64,000 nucleotides of DNA, from assembly GCF_017571495.1 (NCBI RefSeq), contig NZ_JAGETZ010000002.1, positions 558,001 to 622,000 of the forward strand. The letters are read 5' to 3'. Below the pieces are notes generated by a model, which saw only the letters and a list, made by a program, of their open reading frames with translations, was not told where the DNA came from and searched no databases. The translations under genes were made by a program, and so were the position numbers. This document shows, piece after piece, positions 1 to 7,360 of this stretch. Origin of the DNA: Hymenobacter negativus. Its GTDB lineage: Bacteria > Bacteroidota > Bacteroidia > Cytophagales > Hymenobacteraceae. The first letter of the stretch is position 1; the number at the start of each line of letters is the position of its first letter.

Positions 1-126
1 ACCCTGCCCAAAAAAGACCTGACCCTGCACCGAGGCCGCCAGGCCCAGCAAAAGTGACAGTAGCGCGAATAGACGAAGAAAAGCTGCCTGACTGGCTGGC
101 TTGCGGTGCACTATCGGAAAAGTCAT
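1..126 (-). CDS. N-terminus of a secreted protein, cut by the window edge
   Basis: Reading leftwards from an ATG at 126-124 there is an open frame of 42 codons that reaches position 1 without a stop. It begins MTFPIVHRKPASQ and continues with a hydrophobic Leu/Ala stretch (LFALLSLLLGLAAS) and then VQGQVFFGQG, a typical Sec signal peptide with likely cleavage after an Ala/Gly-rich site. The mature part is off the window, so the function cannot be told. A near-consensus -7 box (CAAAGTAA on the plus strand, about 137-144) lies just upstream of the start. The call rests on the signal peptide and the open frame only. Confidence 0.55.
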   Translation of the reverse strand, partial: MTFPIVHRKPASQAAFLRLFALLSLLLGLAASVQGQVFFGQG

Positions 127-306
127 GCATTGGAAATTTATCAAAGTAACACCGCAACTGGCGCAACTATGGCACTGGCTGCGCTTTGACCAGCAGTACT
201 GCTCAGTTGCATTAACCCAGACACGGCCAGTAAATGCTTCAGGGCTTCGATTTTCAACGAAGGCATGCTTTGATGCGTAAAATCCCCGTCCCAATTTCCC
301 TTTCCC

Positions 307-972
307 GTGTGTGGTCGTTACACTTTCATCGCCCCGGCGCCTACCATTGAGCAGCGTTTTGACGCCAGCTTCACCGAGTCCGCGCCCGTTACTTATAATG
401 CTGCGCCTTCGCAGCGCCTGCCCATCATCACCAACGCCGCGCCCGGCCAGATTCAACTGTTAAACTGGGGCCTTGTGCCCGGCTGGAGCAAAGACCCCGC
501 CGCCGGTCCCAAACCCATCAATGCCCGCGCCGAAACACTGACTGAAAAGCCCAGCTTCCGGCAGCTGCTGGGCCGCAAGCGCTGCCTGGTGCTGGCCGAC
601 AGCTTCTTCGAGTGGCAGGCCACACCGGCTGGTAAAGTGCCACACCGCATTCTGCTGCGGAACGAGCAGCCTTTCGCCTTCGCCGGCCTCTGGGACGAAT
701 GGCTCGACCGCAGTACGGGCGAGTTGCACCCCACCTTCACCATTATTACCACCGAGCCCAATAGCTTGATGGCCAATATTCACAACCGAATGCCCGTCAT
801 CCTGCCCACCCGCGCCGCCGAGCAAGCTTGGCTCGACGACGGTCTGGGGCTAGCCGCCCACCAGCAGCTTCTGCTGCCCTATGATGCAACTGCCATGCGC
901 GAGTACACCATCAGTAAGCGCGTGAACTCGCCAGCAAACAACGACCCGGAAGTGCTGACGCCCGCAGCCTAA
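307..972 (+). CDS. SRAP-family peptidase, YedK/HMCES-like abasic-site protein
   Basis: The 221-residue protein starts from GTG and reads MCGRYTF, placing the family's catalytic cysteine at position 2 once the initiator Met is removed. Further SRAP hallmarks follow in order: a NARAET motif, an FFEW motif with the conserved Glu, and HNRMPVILP with the conserved His. Proteins of this family (E. coli YedK, human HMCES) form a covalent thiazolidine crosslink to abasic sites in single-stranded DNA and protect them. The length matches the family. The GTG start is required because Cys2 must be exposed. It stands alone, 45 bp before a small membrane protein gene. Family assignment is secure; the physiological role here is inferred. 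Confidence 0.93.
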   Translation: MCGRYTFIAPAPTIEQRFDASFTESAPVTYNAAPSQRLPIITNAAPGQIQLLNWGLVPGWSKDPAAGPKPINARAETLTEKPSFRQLLGRKRCLVLADSFFEWQATPAGKVPHRILLRNEQPFAFAGLWDEWLDRSTGELHPTFTIITTEPNSLMANIHNRMPVILPTRAAEQAWLDDGLGLAAHQQLLLPYDATAMREYTISKRVNSPANNDPEVLTPAA

Positions 973-1004
973 TTTCTCATTCCTCATGAAGCCGCAGGCA
1001 TCAA

Positions 1005-1012
1005 TACCTTTG
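1005..1012 (+). promoter_or_regulatory. TAnnTTTG -7 box, possible leaderless start
   Basis: TACCTTTG is a perfect match to the Bacteroidota -7 consensus. Only five bases separate it from the ATG at 1018, so transcription is expected to begin at or next to the start codon. No TTG lies at the usual -33 distance. Confidence 0.5.
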
Positions 1013-1017
1013 CCGGT

Positions 1018-1392
1018 ATGAACTGGCGCAATCCCTGGCTTTTACCTATTCTCATTTTTGTGCTGGCCTCAGCTGTGCAGCTTGATTTGCCTTGGTGGAG
1101 TCTGGCCGTGGTGACATTTGTGGTGGGGCTAGCCATTGCACCTTCGGGCCGGGTGGCGTTTTGGGCCGGCTTTGCGGGCGCGGCCCTAAGCTGGATTATG
1201 CCGGCTGCGTGGCTGGCGTATCAAAACGACGGGCTGTTGGCGCACCGTGTGGCGCAGCTGCTGCCATTGGGCGGCTCGCCTGCCGCGCTGGTGTTGGTGA
1301 CCGGAGTAGAGGCAGGTTTGGTGGGTGGCTTGGCGGCGCTGGCTGGGTGCTGGCTGCGTCTGGCCATACGCCCAGAGGCCTCAGCGGTTTAG
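1018..1392 (+). CDS. small integral membrane protein, unknown function
   Basis: This 124-residue protein is almost entirely hydrophobic, with three to four predicted membrane segments (roughly residues 7-25, 28-45, 47-68 and 88-115) and a short Arg-containing tail. I do not recognise a family. Its ATG lies five bases after a perfect TAnnTTTG box, suggesting a leaderless or nearly leaderless transcript. The preceding SRAP gene ends 45 bp upstream on the same strand, so read-through is also possible. Confidence 0.7.
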   Translation: MNWRNPWLLPILIFVLASAVQLDLPWWSLAVVTFVVGLAIAPSGRVAFWAGFAGAALSWIMPAAWLAYQNDGLLAHRVAQLLPLGGSPAALVLVTGVEAGLVGGLAALAGCWLRLAIRPEASAV

Positions 1393-1554
1393 CACCGGTT
1401 AGGTGAGCGATGTGGTGACGCAATACCTTGCGTTTCGTGGTTGAACGACCAATACCGCGCCGAGCCATGCGTTTTAAACAACATCAGCAAACGAAGTTCA
1501 GCTGAGTTAACGACGAGAATCCGGGCCTGCATCGTGTGCTGATTCTGACAGTAA

Positions 1555-1749
1555 TTATTTCCGGGTATACCAGTCCAGCACTTCCAGGCCGGCTTTGTCG
1601 TCTGCGGCCTCTACCACTTCGTTGATGACGTATTGTACTTCGTCTTCGCTCCAGCCTTCATCTTCGGCGGCGGGCACCCAAAGGTCGAGGGCAGCGTAGC
1701 GGTTGGTACCGGGGGGCAGTGTCCAGGTTACTTTTTTGCGGATATTCAT
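1555..1749 (-). CDS. small acidic hypothetical protein
   Basis: The likely product is 64 residues from the ATG at 1749, starting MNIRKKVTWTLPPG. The longer frame to 1887 overlaps the RlpA-like gene and looks non-coding. The rest is acidic, with an EDEGWSEDEVQYVINEV helix-like stretch and an LDWYTRK end. It follows the RlpA-like gene on the same strand after 37 bp, so the two may share a transcript. I know no family for it; coding is supported by protein-like composition and operon-like spacing. Confidence 0.6.
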   Translation of the reverse strand: MNIRKKVTWTLPPGTNRYAALDLWVPAAEDEGWSEDEVQYVINEVVEAADDKAGLEVLDWYTRK

Positions 1750-1786
1750 ATCAGCGGGAAAACAAGTGGGGTAAAACGCCGCAATA

Positions 1787-2203
1787 CTAGCGCCCCGGCG
1801 CGGCTTTGATGACTTTGAGCTGTACGGGCACCACACCGGCCTGCACCAAATCCAGCTTGCGGGCGGCCTTGCCAGATACGTCCACAATGCGGCCCTTCAC
1901 GTGCGGGCCCCGGTCGTTCACGGTCACTTTCACCGACTTGCCGTTCTTCACATTCGTGACTTTGATGAGGGTACCGAAGGGCAGCGTGTTGTGGGCGGCC
2001 GTCATTTTCCCGGAGCGGTAAATTTCCCCGCTGGTGGTAGGCCGGCCGTTAAACTTGTCGGCATAATACGAGCCCTGGCCCGACTGCGTGAAGGCATTTT
2101 TGCTGCCACCACAGGCGGGTAGTAGCGCTAGTGCTGCCAGGGTCCACCAGCCTAGCTGGCAACGGGTGGCGTACATAATTATGTCGTGCTTATTCAAATT
2201 CAT
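1787..2203 (-). CDS. RlpA-like septal lipoprotein (double-psi beta-barrel)
   Basis: The 138-residue product begins with a lipoprotein signal: a hydrophobic core (TLAALALL) ends in the lipobox LLPAC, with the lipidated Cys at residue 31, or 22 if the second ATG at 2176 is used. The rest is a single RlpA-type double-psi beta-barrel: GQGSYYADKFNGRPTTSGE, AAHNTLPFGT and the VNDRGPHVKGRIVDVS segment with the conserved Asp. RlpA proteins act on peptidoglycan; in Pseudomonas RlpA cleaves naked glycans at the septum. No SPOR domain is present, so septal targeting is uncertain. The small gene at 1555-1749 follows on the same strand. Confidence 0.85.
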   Translation of the reverse strand: MNLNKHDIIMYATRCQLGWWTLAALALLPACGGSKNAFTQSGQGSYYADKFNGRPTTSGEIYRSGKMTAAHNTLPFGTLIKVTNVKNGKSVKVTVNDRGPHVKGRIVDVSGKAARKLDLVQAGVVPVQLKVIKAAPGR

Positions 2204-2283
2204 CTAAACTTTAGAATAAAAGCCAACCTTTCGGGCAGTTATCTCACCCCAACAACTCCAACCACCAATTCTCAATCACAACC

Positions 2284-2511
2284 ATGAAAAACCTCCTGAA
2301 AGTGGCTTCGGCCGTAGCTCTGTCGCTCACGTTTATGACTGCTCAGGCGCAGCAAGGTGACGACAAAATGGTGAAAAAAGATGCCAAAGCCGATGGCAAG
2401 ATGATGAAGAAAGAAGGTAAGATGATGAAGGACGACAAAATGATGAAGAAAGAAGGCAAAATGATGAAGAAGGACGGCAAAGCAATGAAAGACGACAAAA
2501 TGAAAATGTAG
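2284..2511 (+). CDS. secreted Lys/Met/Asp repeat protein (MxKDx-type)
   Basis: The product is 75 residues. Residues 1-22 form a Sec signal peptide ending in TAQAQQ. The mature part consists almost wholly of short repeats of the kind KMMKKEG and KMMKDD, rich in Met, Lys and Asp with no aromatic or Cys residues. This resembles the pentapeptide MXKDX repeat proteins of other bacteria, whose function is unknown. Met and Asp spacing could suit metal binding, but that is inference. It is a single-gene unit with a strong hairpin terminator directly after it, and is divergent from the RlpA-like gene. Confidence 0.75.
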   Translation: MKNLLKVASAVALSLTFMTAQAQQGDDKMVKKDAKADGKMMKKEGKMMKDDKMMKKEGKMMKKDGKAMKDDKMKM

Positions 2512-2527
2512 TCGTTTGCTGTTGCCT

Positions 2528-2581
2528 AAGCCGCCCGGTTCGTGTGCTTACACTGGGAAGCCACGAGCCGGGCGGCTTTTT
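2528..2581 (+). terminator. intrinsic terminator after the Lys/Met repeat gene
   Basis: A 17-bp stem (arms 2528-2544 and 2562-2578, one G-U pair, core GCCGCCCGG) is followed by TTTTT. The first bases of the left arm are AAG, so it is mainly oriented for the plus strand. Confidence 0.85.
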
Positions 2582-2663
2582 GTCTAATTATGAGCTGTTT
2601 ACTGTTGGTTATTTAAGCTCCACCAGGGGGCAGGTCGTTACTCAAAAAGCGAACAGCTGACAG

Positions 2664-3545
2664 CTAAGGCTTAGGCGCAGCTGGTATTCGCAACGCCTGC
2701 AAGGATTCGAAATTGCCCTGGAATACGTTGAAATCCACCACACCACGAATACCAGGCACGTAAGCCTCATCAGAGTGCTGCCAGATTATCCACTTGCTAC
2801 GCGGCATGGTAGGGCGCTCCACTTCGTAGTGGGCCAGCCAAAGAGGGTAGCTGTCGAAATGCCCAGCTAAATGGCGTTTGTAGAAGCTGTGGTTGGAATA
2901 GAGAATGGGCCGCACACCGTAATGCGCTTCCACCAGGCGTAGCCAGCGGGCTACTTCGCGCCGCATCACGGCCACATCGTGGAAATTGGCGGCTTCCACA
3001 TCGAGTACGGGCGGCAGGTCGCCGGGCGCTAGCGGGACGGTTTTGGTGAAGAGATTAGCTTGCGTCAGGCCGTCGCGGTTGGGCTGAAAGTAGTGGTAGG
3101 CGCCGCAAAGCACGCCGGCCTTGCGAGCCTCGCGCCAGTTACGGGCAAAGCGTGGGTCGCGGAGTGTGCCGCCTTCGCTGGCTTTGATAAAGGCAAAACG
3201 CACCCGGTTTCGGGCCACTTCCGGCCAGTCGATTTTACCCTGATAGGCTGACACATCAATGCCGTGCACGGAGTATCCGGCCAGTAGTGGGGTTTTTTCG
3301 CGGCCCGTGAGGCCGTTCTTGGTGAACGTGGCCCAGGCCCGGCGGGCGTAGCGGTTCACTTGCACCTTGTGGCGCACGTAGTAATAGCCGCCCAGCACCA
3401 GCAGCGCCAGCAGAGCCGCCAGCAGGTTGCGTCGCCACGGTCGGCCGGGAGACGCGGGCAGGGCTGGCGGGGTGGTATGCTGGCTAACGCGGGGCAACGT
3501 AAAAGCAATGGTGGTGCCCAAAAATAACGCCGGCCCCGCCGCCAT
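2664..3545 (-). CDS. GH25-family lysozyme with N-terminal membrane anchor
   Basis: From the ATG at 3545 the product is 293 residues. After a proline-rich stretch an anchor-like segment (LLAALLALLVLGGYYYV) precedes a GH25 catalytic domain: GIDVSAYQGKIDWPEV near its start with the conserved Asp, FAFIKASEGG, AYHYFQ, PPVLDVEA with the catalytic Asp-x-Glu, and WIIWQHSDE near the end. GH25 enzymes cut the beta-1,4 bond between MurNAc and GlcNAc in peptidoglycan. The open frame extends to 3674, but an upstream start (3605) would overlap the ATG of the divergent gene at 3604. Start 3545 leaves a 58-bp divergent promoter region. Family call is firm; exact start is not. Confidence 0.88.
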   Translation of the reverse strand: MAAGPALFLGTTIAFTLPRVSQHTTPPALPASPGRPWRRNLLAALLALLVLGGYYYVRHKVQVNRYARRAWATFTKNGLTGREKTPLLAGYSVHGIDVSAYQGKIDWPEVARNRVRFAFIKASEGGTLRDPRFARNWREARKAGVLCGAYHYFQPNRDGLTQANLFTKTVPLAPGDLPPVLDVEAANFHDVAVMRREVARWLRLVEAHYGVRPILYSNHSFYKRHLAGHFDSYPLWLAHYEVERPTMPRSKWIIWQHSDEAYVPGIRGVVDFNVFQGNFESLQALRIPAAPKP

Positions 3546-3570
3546 CGTGCGCTGGCCCCCGGCTTTTCGC

Positions 3571-3578
3571 CAACTTTG
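3571..3578 (+). promoter_or_regulatory. near-consensus -7 box for the VF530-type gene
   Basis: CAACTTTG matches TAnnTTTG except for its first base. It lies 25 bp before the ATG at 3604, in the short divergent region with the GH25 gene. Confidence 0.3.
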
Positions 3579-3603
3579 CGCTTTCCATCGACCAATTTTT
3601 GCC

Positions 3604-3879
3604 ATGTCCTTCCTCCGTGCTGCCGACGCCCGCGACGAATCCGGCCACCTCATCAGCGAGCTACACGGCGTCAAACTGGTCCAGATTCTTGAATACCTGG
3701 TGGCCGCCTACGGCTGGCCCGAACTCGACGCCCGCCTGCGCATGAACTGCTTCGCCGAAAACCCTAGCATCAAGTCCAGCCTCACGTTTTTGCGCCGCAC
3801 GCCTTGGGCCCGCACCAAGGTTGAACAGCTGTACATCAAGGCCCGTAGTGCGGAAGTGCAGGGCCGCCCACGTCCCTAA
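3604..3879 (+). CDS. VF530-family (DUF2132) small DNA-binding-like protein
   Basis: The 91-residue product contains the family signature almost intact: LHGVKLVQILEYLVAAYGW, then MNCFAENPSIKSSLTFLRRT, then PWARTKVEQLY. This family, named after Vibrio fischeri VF530, is a compact helical domain often annotated as DNA-binding, without a firm role. The frame is open upstream to 3427, but that part lies over the opposite-strand GH25 gene; the ATG at 3604 gives the normal family length. Five bases separate its stop from the next gene, suggesting co-transcription. Confidence 0.85.
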   Translation: MSFLRAADARDESGHLISELHGVKLVQILEYLVAAYGWPELDARLRMNCFAENPSIKSSLTFLRRTPWARTKVEQLYIKARSAEVQGRPRP

Positions 3880-3884
3880 GCACC

Positions 3885-4208
3885 ATGGCCGACATCTCCG
3901 AAAAATCGTCCTTCCCCGCACTGCTGGCGGGCTTGCTGCTCTTCATAGCCTTCGAAACAGTGGCTTTCTACGGCCTGCAATACCTCACCTCGGGCTTGGG
4001 CGAAAGCAACCAGTACCAGGCTGAAAACACGATTGTAAGCAATTGGGTGAAGACAATGGTGTTCTTCGTGTCGCACCTGCTACTGGTTATTGCGGCCATG
4101 CTGGTACTCAGCAACCGACTGCCGCGCCGCTACCGGGGCCAGGTAATGGGCTGGTTCTACTTAGCGCTGGTGATGAGCTTTGTGCTGATTATTCCGCTGT
4201 TTGGGTAG
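3885..4208 (+). CDS. small three-helix membrane protein
   Basis: The product is 107 residues with three hydrophobic segments (about 11-33, 58-77 and 87-106), separated by a polar loop (GESNQYQAEN) and by an Arg-rich loop (NRLPRRYRGQ). It follows the VF530-type gene by five bases and is probably in the same operon. No family is recognised. A short perfect hairpin (arms CCTTCTA and TAGAAGG, 4209-4225) directly follows its stop codon. Confidence 0.75.
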   Translation: MADISEKSSFPALLAGLLLFIAFETVAFYGLQYLTSGLGESNQYQAENTIVSNWVKTMVFFVSHLLLVIAAMLVLSNRLPRRYRGQVMGWFYLALVMSFVLIIPLFG

Positions 4209-4243
4209 CCTTCTATTTTAGAAGGGTGCCCATAAAAACAAAA

Positions 4244-4262
4244 CCACCGCTGTGGGCGGTGG
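4244..4262 (-). terminator. terminator for the Hsp20-type gene
   Basis: CCACCGC at 4244-4250 pairs with GCGGTGG at 4256-4262. On the minus strand the stem is followed by a T-rich run (TTTTGTTTTT), in line with termination of the gene ending at 4383. Confidence 0.6.
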
Positions 4263-4298
4263 CTCAAGAGTGAAAACCCAGAAGGCTTTGGAAAGGCT

Positions 4299-4354
4299 GC
4301 CGGTCGGGCCCGGCGTTATGGGTGGACTGCGGTGCTGGTCGGTCCCAGCGTTAT
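4299..4354. repeat. two tandem hairpins with covarying stems
   Basis: Two 21-bp units at 4299-4319 and 4334-4354 share most bases (period 35). Each folds: GCCGG pairs with CCGGC in the first, GCTGG with CCAGC in the second. The stem base that differs is changed on both arms, so pairing is kept. Confidence 0.6.
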
Positions 4355-4382
4355 AAAAGTTGAGCAGTAACGGAAAATCCGA

Positions 4383-4769
4383 CTACTCGTTGCGTTTAAT
4401 GTCGATTTCGCGCTGCTGGTCGTTCGGATTCAGGAACGGGATGCGTACGCGTAGCTCTTGCCCTTCGTGCACGGCATCGATGCGGGCGAGGTTAAGATTG
4501 TTGGGCAGGTCCAGGGTTTGAACAAAGAGCGGAGCGGCCAACTGGTCATCGGGCTCGTGGCGGTACTCGCCAAACACAGTGAGCTTCTGGTTATTGAGGA
4601 CCACGCGGAACCGGTCGGACGACACGGTGGGCATGGCCACACGCAGAATGACCCCTTTGGGATGCTGGTCGACGCGCAGTTGGGGCTGGGCCACACCACC
4701 GCCAATAGTATTGAGCAGGTCGAGCTGCGGGGCAATACTGTGGATGAATTTCGAGCTGATAAGTTTCAT
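4383..4769 (-). CDS. Hsp20/alpha-crystallin-type small chaperone
   Basis: The 128-residue product fits a small heat-shock protein: a short N-terminal segment (residues 1-28), then a beta-rich domain with QPQLRVDQHPKGVILRVAMP, DRFRVVLNNQKLTVFGEY, LFVQTLDLPNNLNLARIDA and GQELRVRIPF, which corresponds to the LxVRIPK-like end of the alpha-crystallin fold. The Ile-x-Ile anchor appears as EIDIKRN at the C-terminus. These proteins hold unfolding proteins as ATP-independent chaperones. The sequence is divergent, so a small non-chaperone alpha-crystallin-like protein remains possible. It is a single gene followed by hairpins on the 3' side. Confidence 0.75.
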   Translation of the reverse strand: MKLISSKFIHSIAPQLDLLNTIGGGVAQPQLRVDQHPKGVILRVAMPTVSSDRFRVVLNNQKLTVFGEYRHEPDDQLAAPLFVQTLDLPNNLNLARIDAVHEGQELRVRIPFLNPNDQQREIDIKRNE

Positions 4770-4983
4770 GGCAAAGAGCCGGTTTTAGAGCGGCTTCGAT
4801 GCAGTAATTACAAATCGTGTACCAATCTTAATTAAGACTTATCTGCGGTGATTATCAGTCGAATTGGCGGATTTTCACGGGAACTATTTTGATTTCGGCC
4901 ACGATGACCGAAAAGTAGGTTTTCTCCTTAGAGAATGCGGACGAAATGACGCACTAGCACGAAATCACAGAGCCTACGTTGCC

Positions 4984-6861
4984 TCAAAACCGGCTGGTCA
5001 GGCCGAAGTGTATTTTCGAGGTCTTCAACCCAAATGACTGATTGGCAAACCCCGATTGTCCCACCGAATACACAAACTGGAACAGGCCGGCCGCTGTGCG
5101 AAAGCTCAGACCCGTGCCCAGGCCAGTGGGCAGGTCGTTGTACTGGTCCTTCTCGATGTCGTGTCGGAAATAGGCCTGGTCAGCAAACACAAAAGCATAA
5201 GAATCAGCTCCGATAAACTGGCGGAATTCGGCCGTAGCCACGGCGTAGGAGCTGGCATAAAACTGATTCTCGTTGAAGCCGCGCAGGGAGTTGAGCCCGC
5301 CAAGCCGGAACAGGTCATTGGTGAACAAGCGTGGGTTGATGAGGCTCTCGCCTCGCACGCGCAGCAGGAACACGCCAGCGCGCTTCACCGGAAAGTAGCG
5401 TTCGGCCCGCAGGCTGAGGGCGTATTGCGTAGAGCGCAAACCAATGCCGCTATAAAACTCCTCCTTGATGCTGGAGTTGCGGGTAATGGCTTTGGTGCCC
5501 ACGGCGCCCTGGCCCGTAAGCAGGTAGCCGCGGTGCGGGAAATACAGGTCGTCGAGGCTGTTCCAGGTATAGTTCAGGCCGTAGGAATTGAATTGCGAAT
5601 CAATATTTTCGGGCAGCTGGCTGAGGTTGGCGTAGGTGGCGCTGTCGTAGAGCAGGTAGGAGCTGCGTTGCTCAAAGAAAAAACTTACCCTCCCGGCCCG
5701 CGCCGTGGGGTACGTTACCTGAAGGCGCGGCTTAATTGTGAGGAAGGCGTCAGTCTGTTTATAGAGGTTGAAGGTGCCGGCCACCTCCAGCGGGGTGCCG
5801 AAGAAGTTGGGATGCACGTACTGCGCATCAAGTAGTTGCGAAAGCGCATCGGTTTTGCGCCATTGCAGGCCAATCTGTTTGCCGCCGCCCTTGAGGTTGC
5901 GCAGGTTGATGGTCACATCACCGGTGAACTGCACTCCGGTTTGGGCTGCATTCGAGTTCGGCAGGATGCCCACAATGGCGTCGAACTGGTTGCTGGGCCG
6001 GTCGTCGAGCAGCAGGTACACCCGCGCCCGGCCCTTGGCGAAGCGGACTTCCGGCTCGGCCCGCAGCTGCACGTAGGGCAACTGACGCAGTAGTTGAGCG
6101 GCGGCGATTACGCGCTGCTGGCTGAAGGGCTGACCCGGAAAAATCTGAAGATACTTGGTCAGAAAACGCTTCTTGGTCTTGGTGTTGCCCACAATTTGCA
6201 GCGAGTCGAACACCACTACGCGTCCGCGTTTCAGCACCACGCGTCCGGCAATGTCGTGGCCATCTAAATGAACCGAATCGAGACCGACGGTGGCGAAGGG
6301 AAATCCCTGGTTTTCGGCCTCGGTGAGGATGCGCTCCTGCAGCTTCACCCAATCCTGGGGCACGAAGGGCGTGTGACGAAAGAATTTTTCGCGGTAGCCG
6401 GCGCGGGTCAGCAGGCCGTCGCCGAGGTTGCCATTACGCAGGTAAGCCCAGCGAAACTGCTCGCCCACATATACGCGCACCCGCACCGTGTCGCGGCTCC
6501 AGCGCATCTCATCGGCCGAGGCGGTGAGGTAGGCATCGTTTTGCATCGCCAGCACCAACTCGCGTACCTCACGCAGGGCCGTAAGGGAGTCGGGCACGGT
6601 GGGCTTCACCTTGTAGCGGCGCAGCAGCGGCTGGTCGGCAGCTTCGGCGGTGAGCAAGAGCACGCGCGGGCGGGCCAGGACGCGCCGGGAAGCAGCGGCC
6701 GAAACCGGGGCCGCTTTGGGCGGCAGGGCGGGGGAGGCCAGTCCCGGCTGGTTGGGTGCGTTGGGGTCCAGACTGGGCGTTTGGCCGCGGGCCGTAGAGC
6801 TGGCCGTCAAGCTGGCAAGCAGCAGTATACTTCCCCAAAAGCTCAGTAGAAACCTATTCAT
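4984..6861 (-). CDS. Omp85-superfamily outer membrane protein (BamA/TamA-like)
   Basis: The 625-residue product starts with a signal peptide (LLLASLTASSTARGQ). A proline/alanine linker follows, then about 270 residues that look like POTRA domains (for example GRVVLKRGRVVVFDSLQIVGNTKTKKRFLTK, quoted in part: VVVFDSLQIVGNTKT). The C-terminal half is a 16-strand-type barrel with PHRGYLLTGQG and the Omp85 hallmark LRGF (GGLNSLRGFNENQF), ending in the aromatic residue of TSRF. BamA inserts barrel proteins into the outer membrane; TamA-like proteins assist a subset. With fewer POTRA-like segments than BamA it is more probably a TamA/accessory paralogue. A TACCTTCG sequence about 40 bp upstream of the start is a near-consensus -7 box. 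Confidence 0.87.
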   Translation of the reverse strand: MNRFLLSFWGSILLLASLTASSTARGQTPSLDPNAPNQPGLASPALPPKAAPVSAAASRRVLARPRVLLLTAEAADQPLLRRYKVKPTVPDSLTALREVRELVLAMQNDAYLTASADEMRWSRDTVRVRVYVGEQFRWAYLRNGNLGDGLLTRAGYREKFFRHTPFVPQDWVKLQERILTEAENQGFPFATVGLDSVHLDGHDIAGRVVLKRGRVVVFDSLQIVGNTKTKKRFLTKYLQIFPGQPFSQQRVIAAAQLLRQLPYVQLRAEPEVRFAKGRARVYLLLDDRPSNQFDAIVGILPNSNAAQTGVQFTGDVTINLRNLKGGGKQIGLQWRKTDALSQLLDAQYVHPNFFGTPLEVAGTFNLYKQTDAFLTIKPRLQVTYPTARAGRVSFFFEQRSSYLLYDSATYANLSQLPENIDSQFNSYGLNYTWNSLDDLYFPHRGYLLTGQGAVGTKAITRNSSIKEEFYSGIGLRSTQYALSLRAERYFPVKRAGVFLLRVRGESLINPRLFTNDLFRLGGLNSLRGFNENQFYASSYAVATAEFRQFIGADSYAFVFADQAYFRHDIEKDQYNDLPTGLGTGLSFRTAAGLFQFVYSVGQSGFANQSFGLKTSKIHFGLTSRF

Positions 6862-7360
6862 CCGGGGGCATAACGTGAAAGCTGATTTTTAATTTCCCGA
6901 AGGTAGAGTTCATCAACAGTTCCCTGCGCGCCTGAGCTTGGAATGGCCATTTCCAGCGTGCTGAGGCCTATTCATTTCGTTAAAGCCGGGTGAAATCCGC
7001 CGATGAAAGCCACCCACTGAAGGCCCGATTATGAATGAATTCTACCTATTCCTTCATAGTGACTTCATGCCAGCGCTCCGTGCTTTGTGTCACTCAGCAG
7101 GCAAAAGGGGCGGAGCGAGGTCGATACTTTTCATTGGTTTCGTGCTTCCAACCTCGGATTTCTGCTGACGATGAAATGGCTTTTGCTGCCTGGCAAATCC
7201 GAATGTGAAGCATGGAAAATCGCCCAACTGAACCCACCTGACACCCTGACTGGTCAGGCTTTCAACTCCTCGCCCGACCACCCTTACGCCTACACTCTCC
7301 CCATCCAAATATTCCCGGGACTACAACCTGCAACTGCCTGCCCAGGCACTTATGCTACTT
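6862..7360. other. divergent intergenic region upstream of the RND efflux operon
   Basis: About 500 bp without a convincing gene. The 7087-7536 open frame lacks protein-like composition and overlaps the adaptor gene. It holds a near-consensus -7 box for the Omp85 gene (CGAAGGTA, 6898-6905) and an operator-like repeat (7237-7258). Confidence 0.6.
7237..7258. promoter_or_regulatory. operator-like repeat upstream of the efflux operon
   Basis: CCTGAC occurs at 7237-7242 and again at 7245-7250, and GTCAGG follows at 7253-7258 as a perfect inverted partner with a 2-base spacer. It lies about 100 bp before the adaptor start, where a repressor of the pump could bind. No regulator gene is adjacent, so this is only a candidate. 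Confidence 0.3.
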
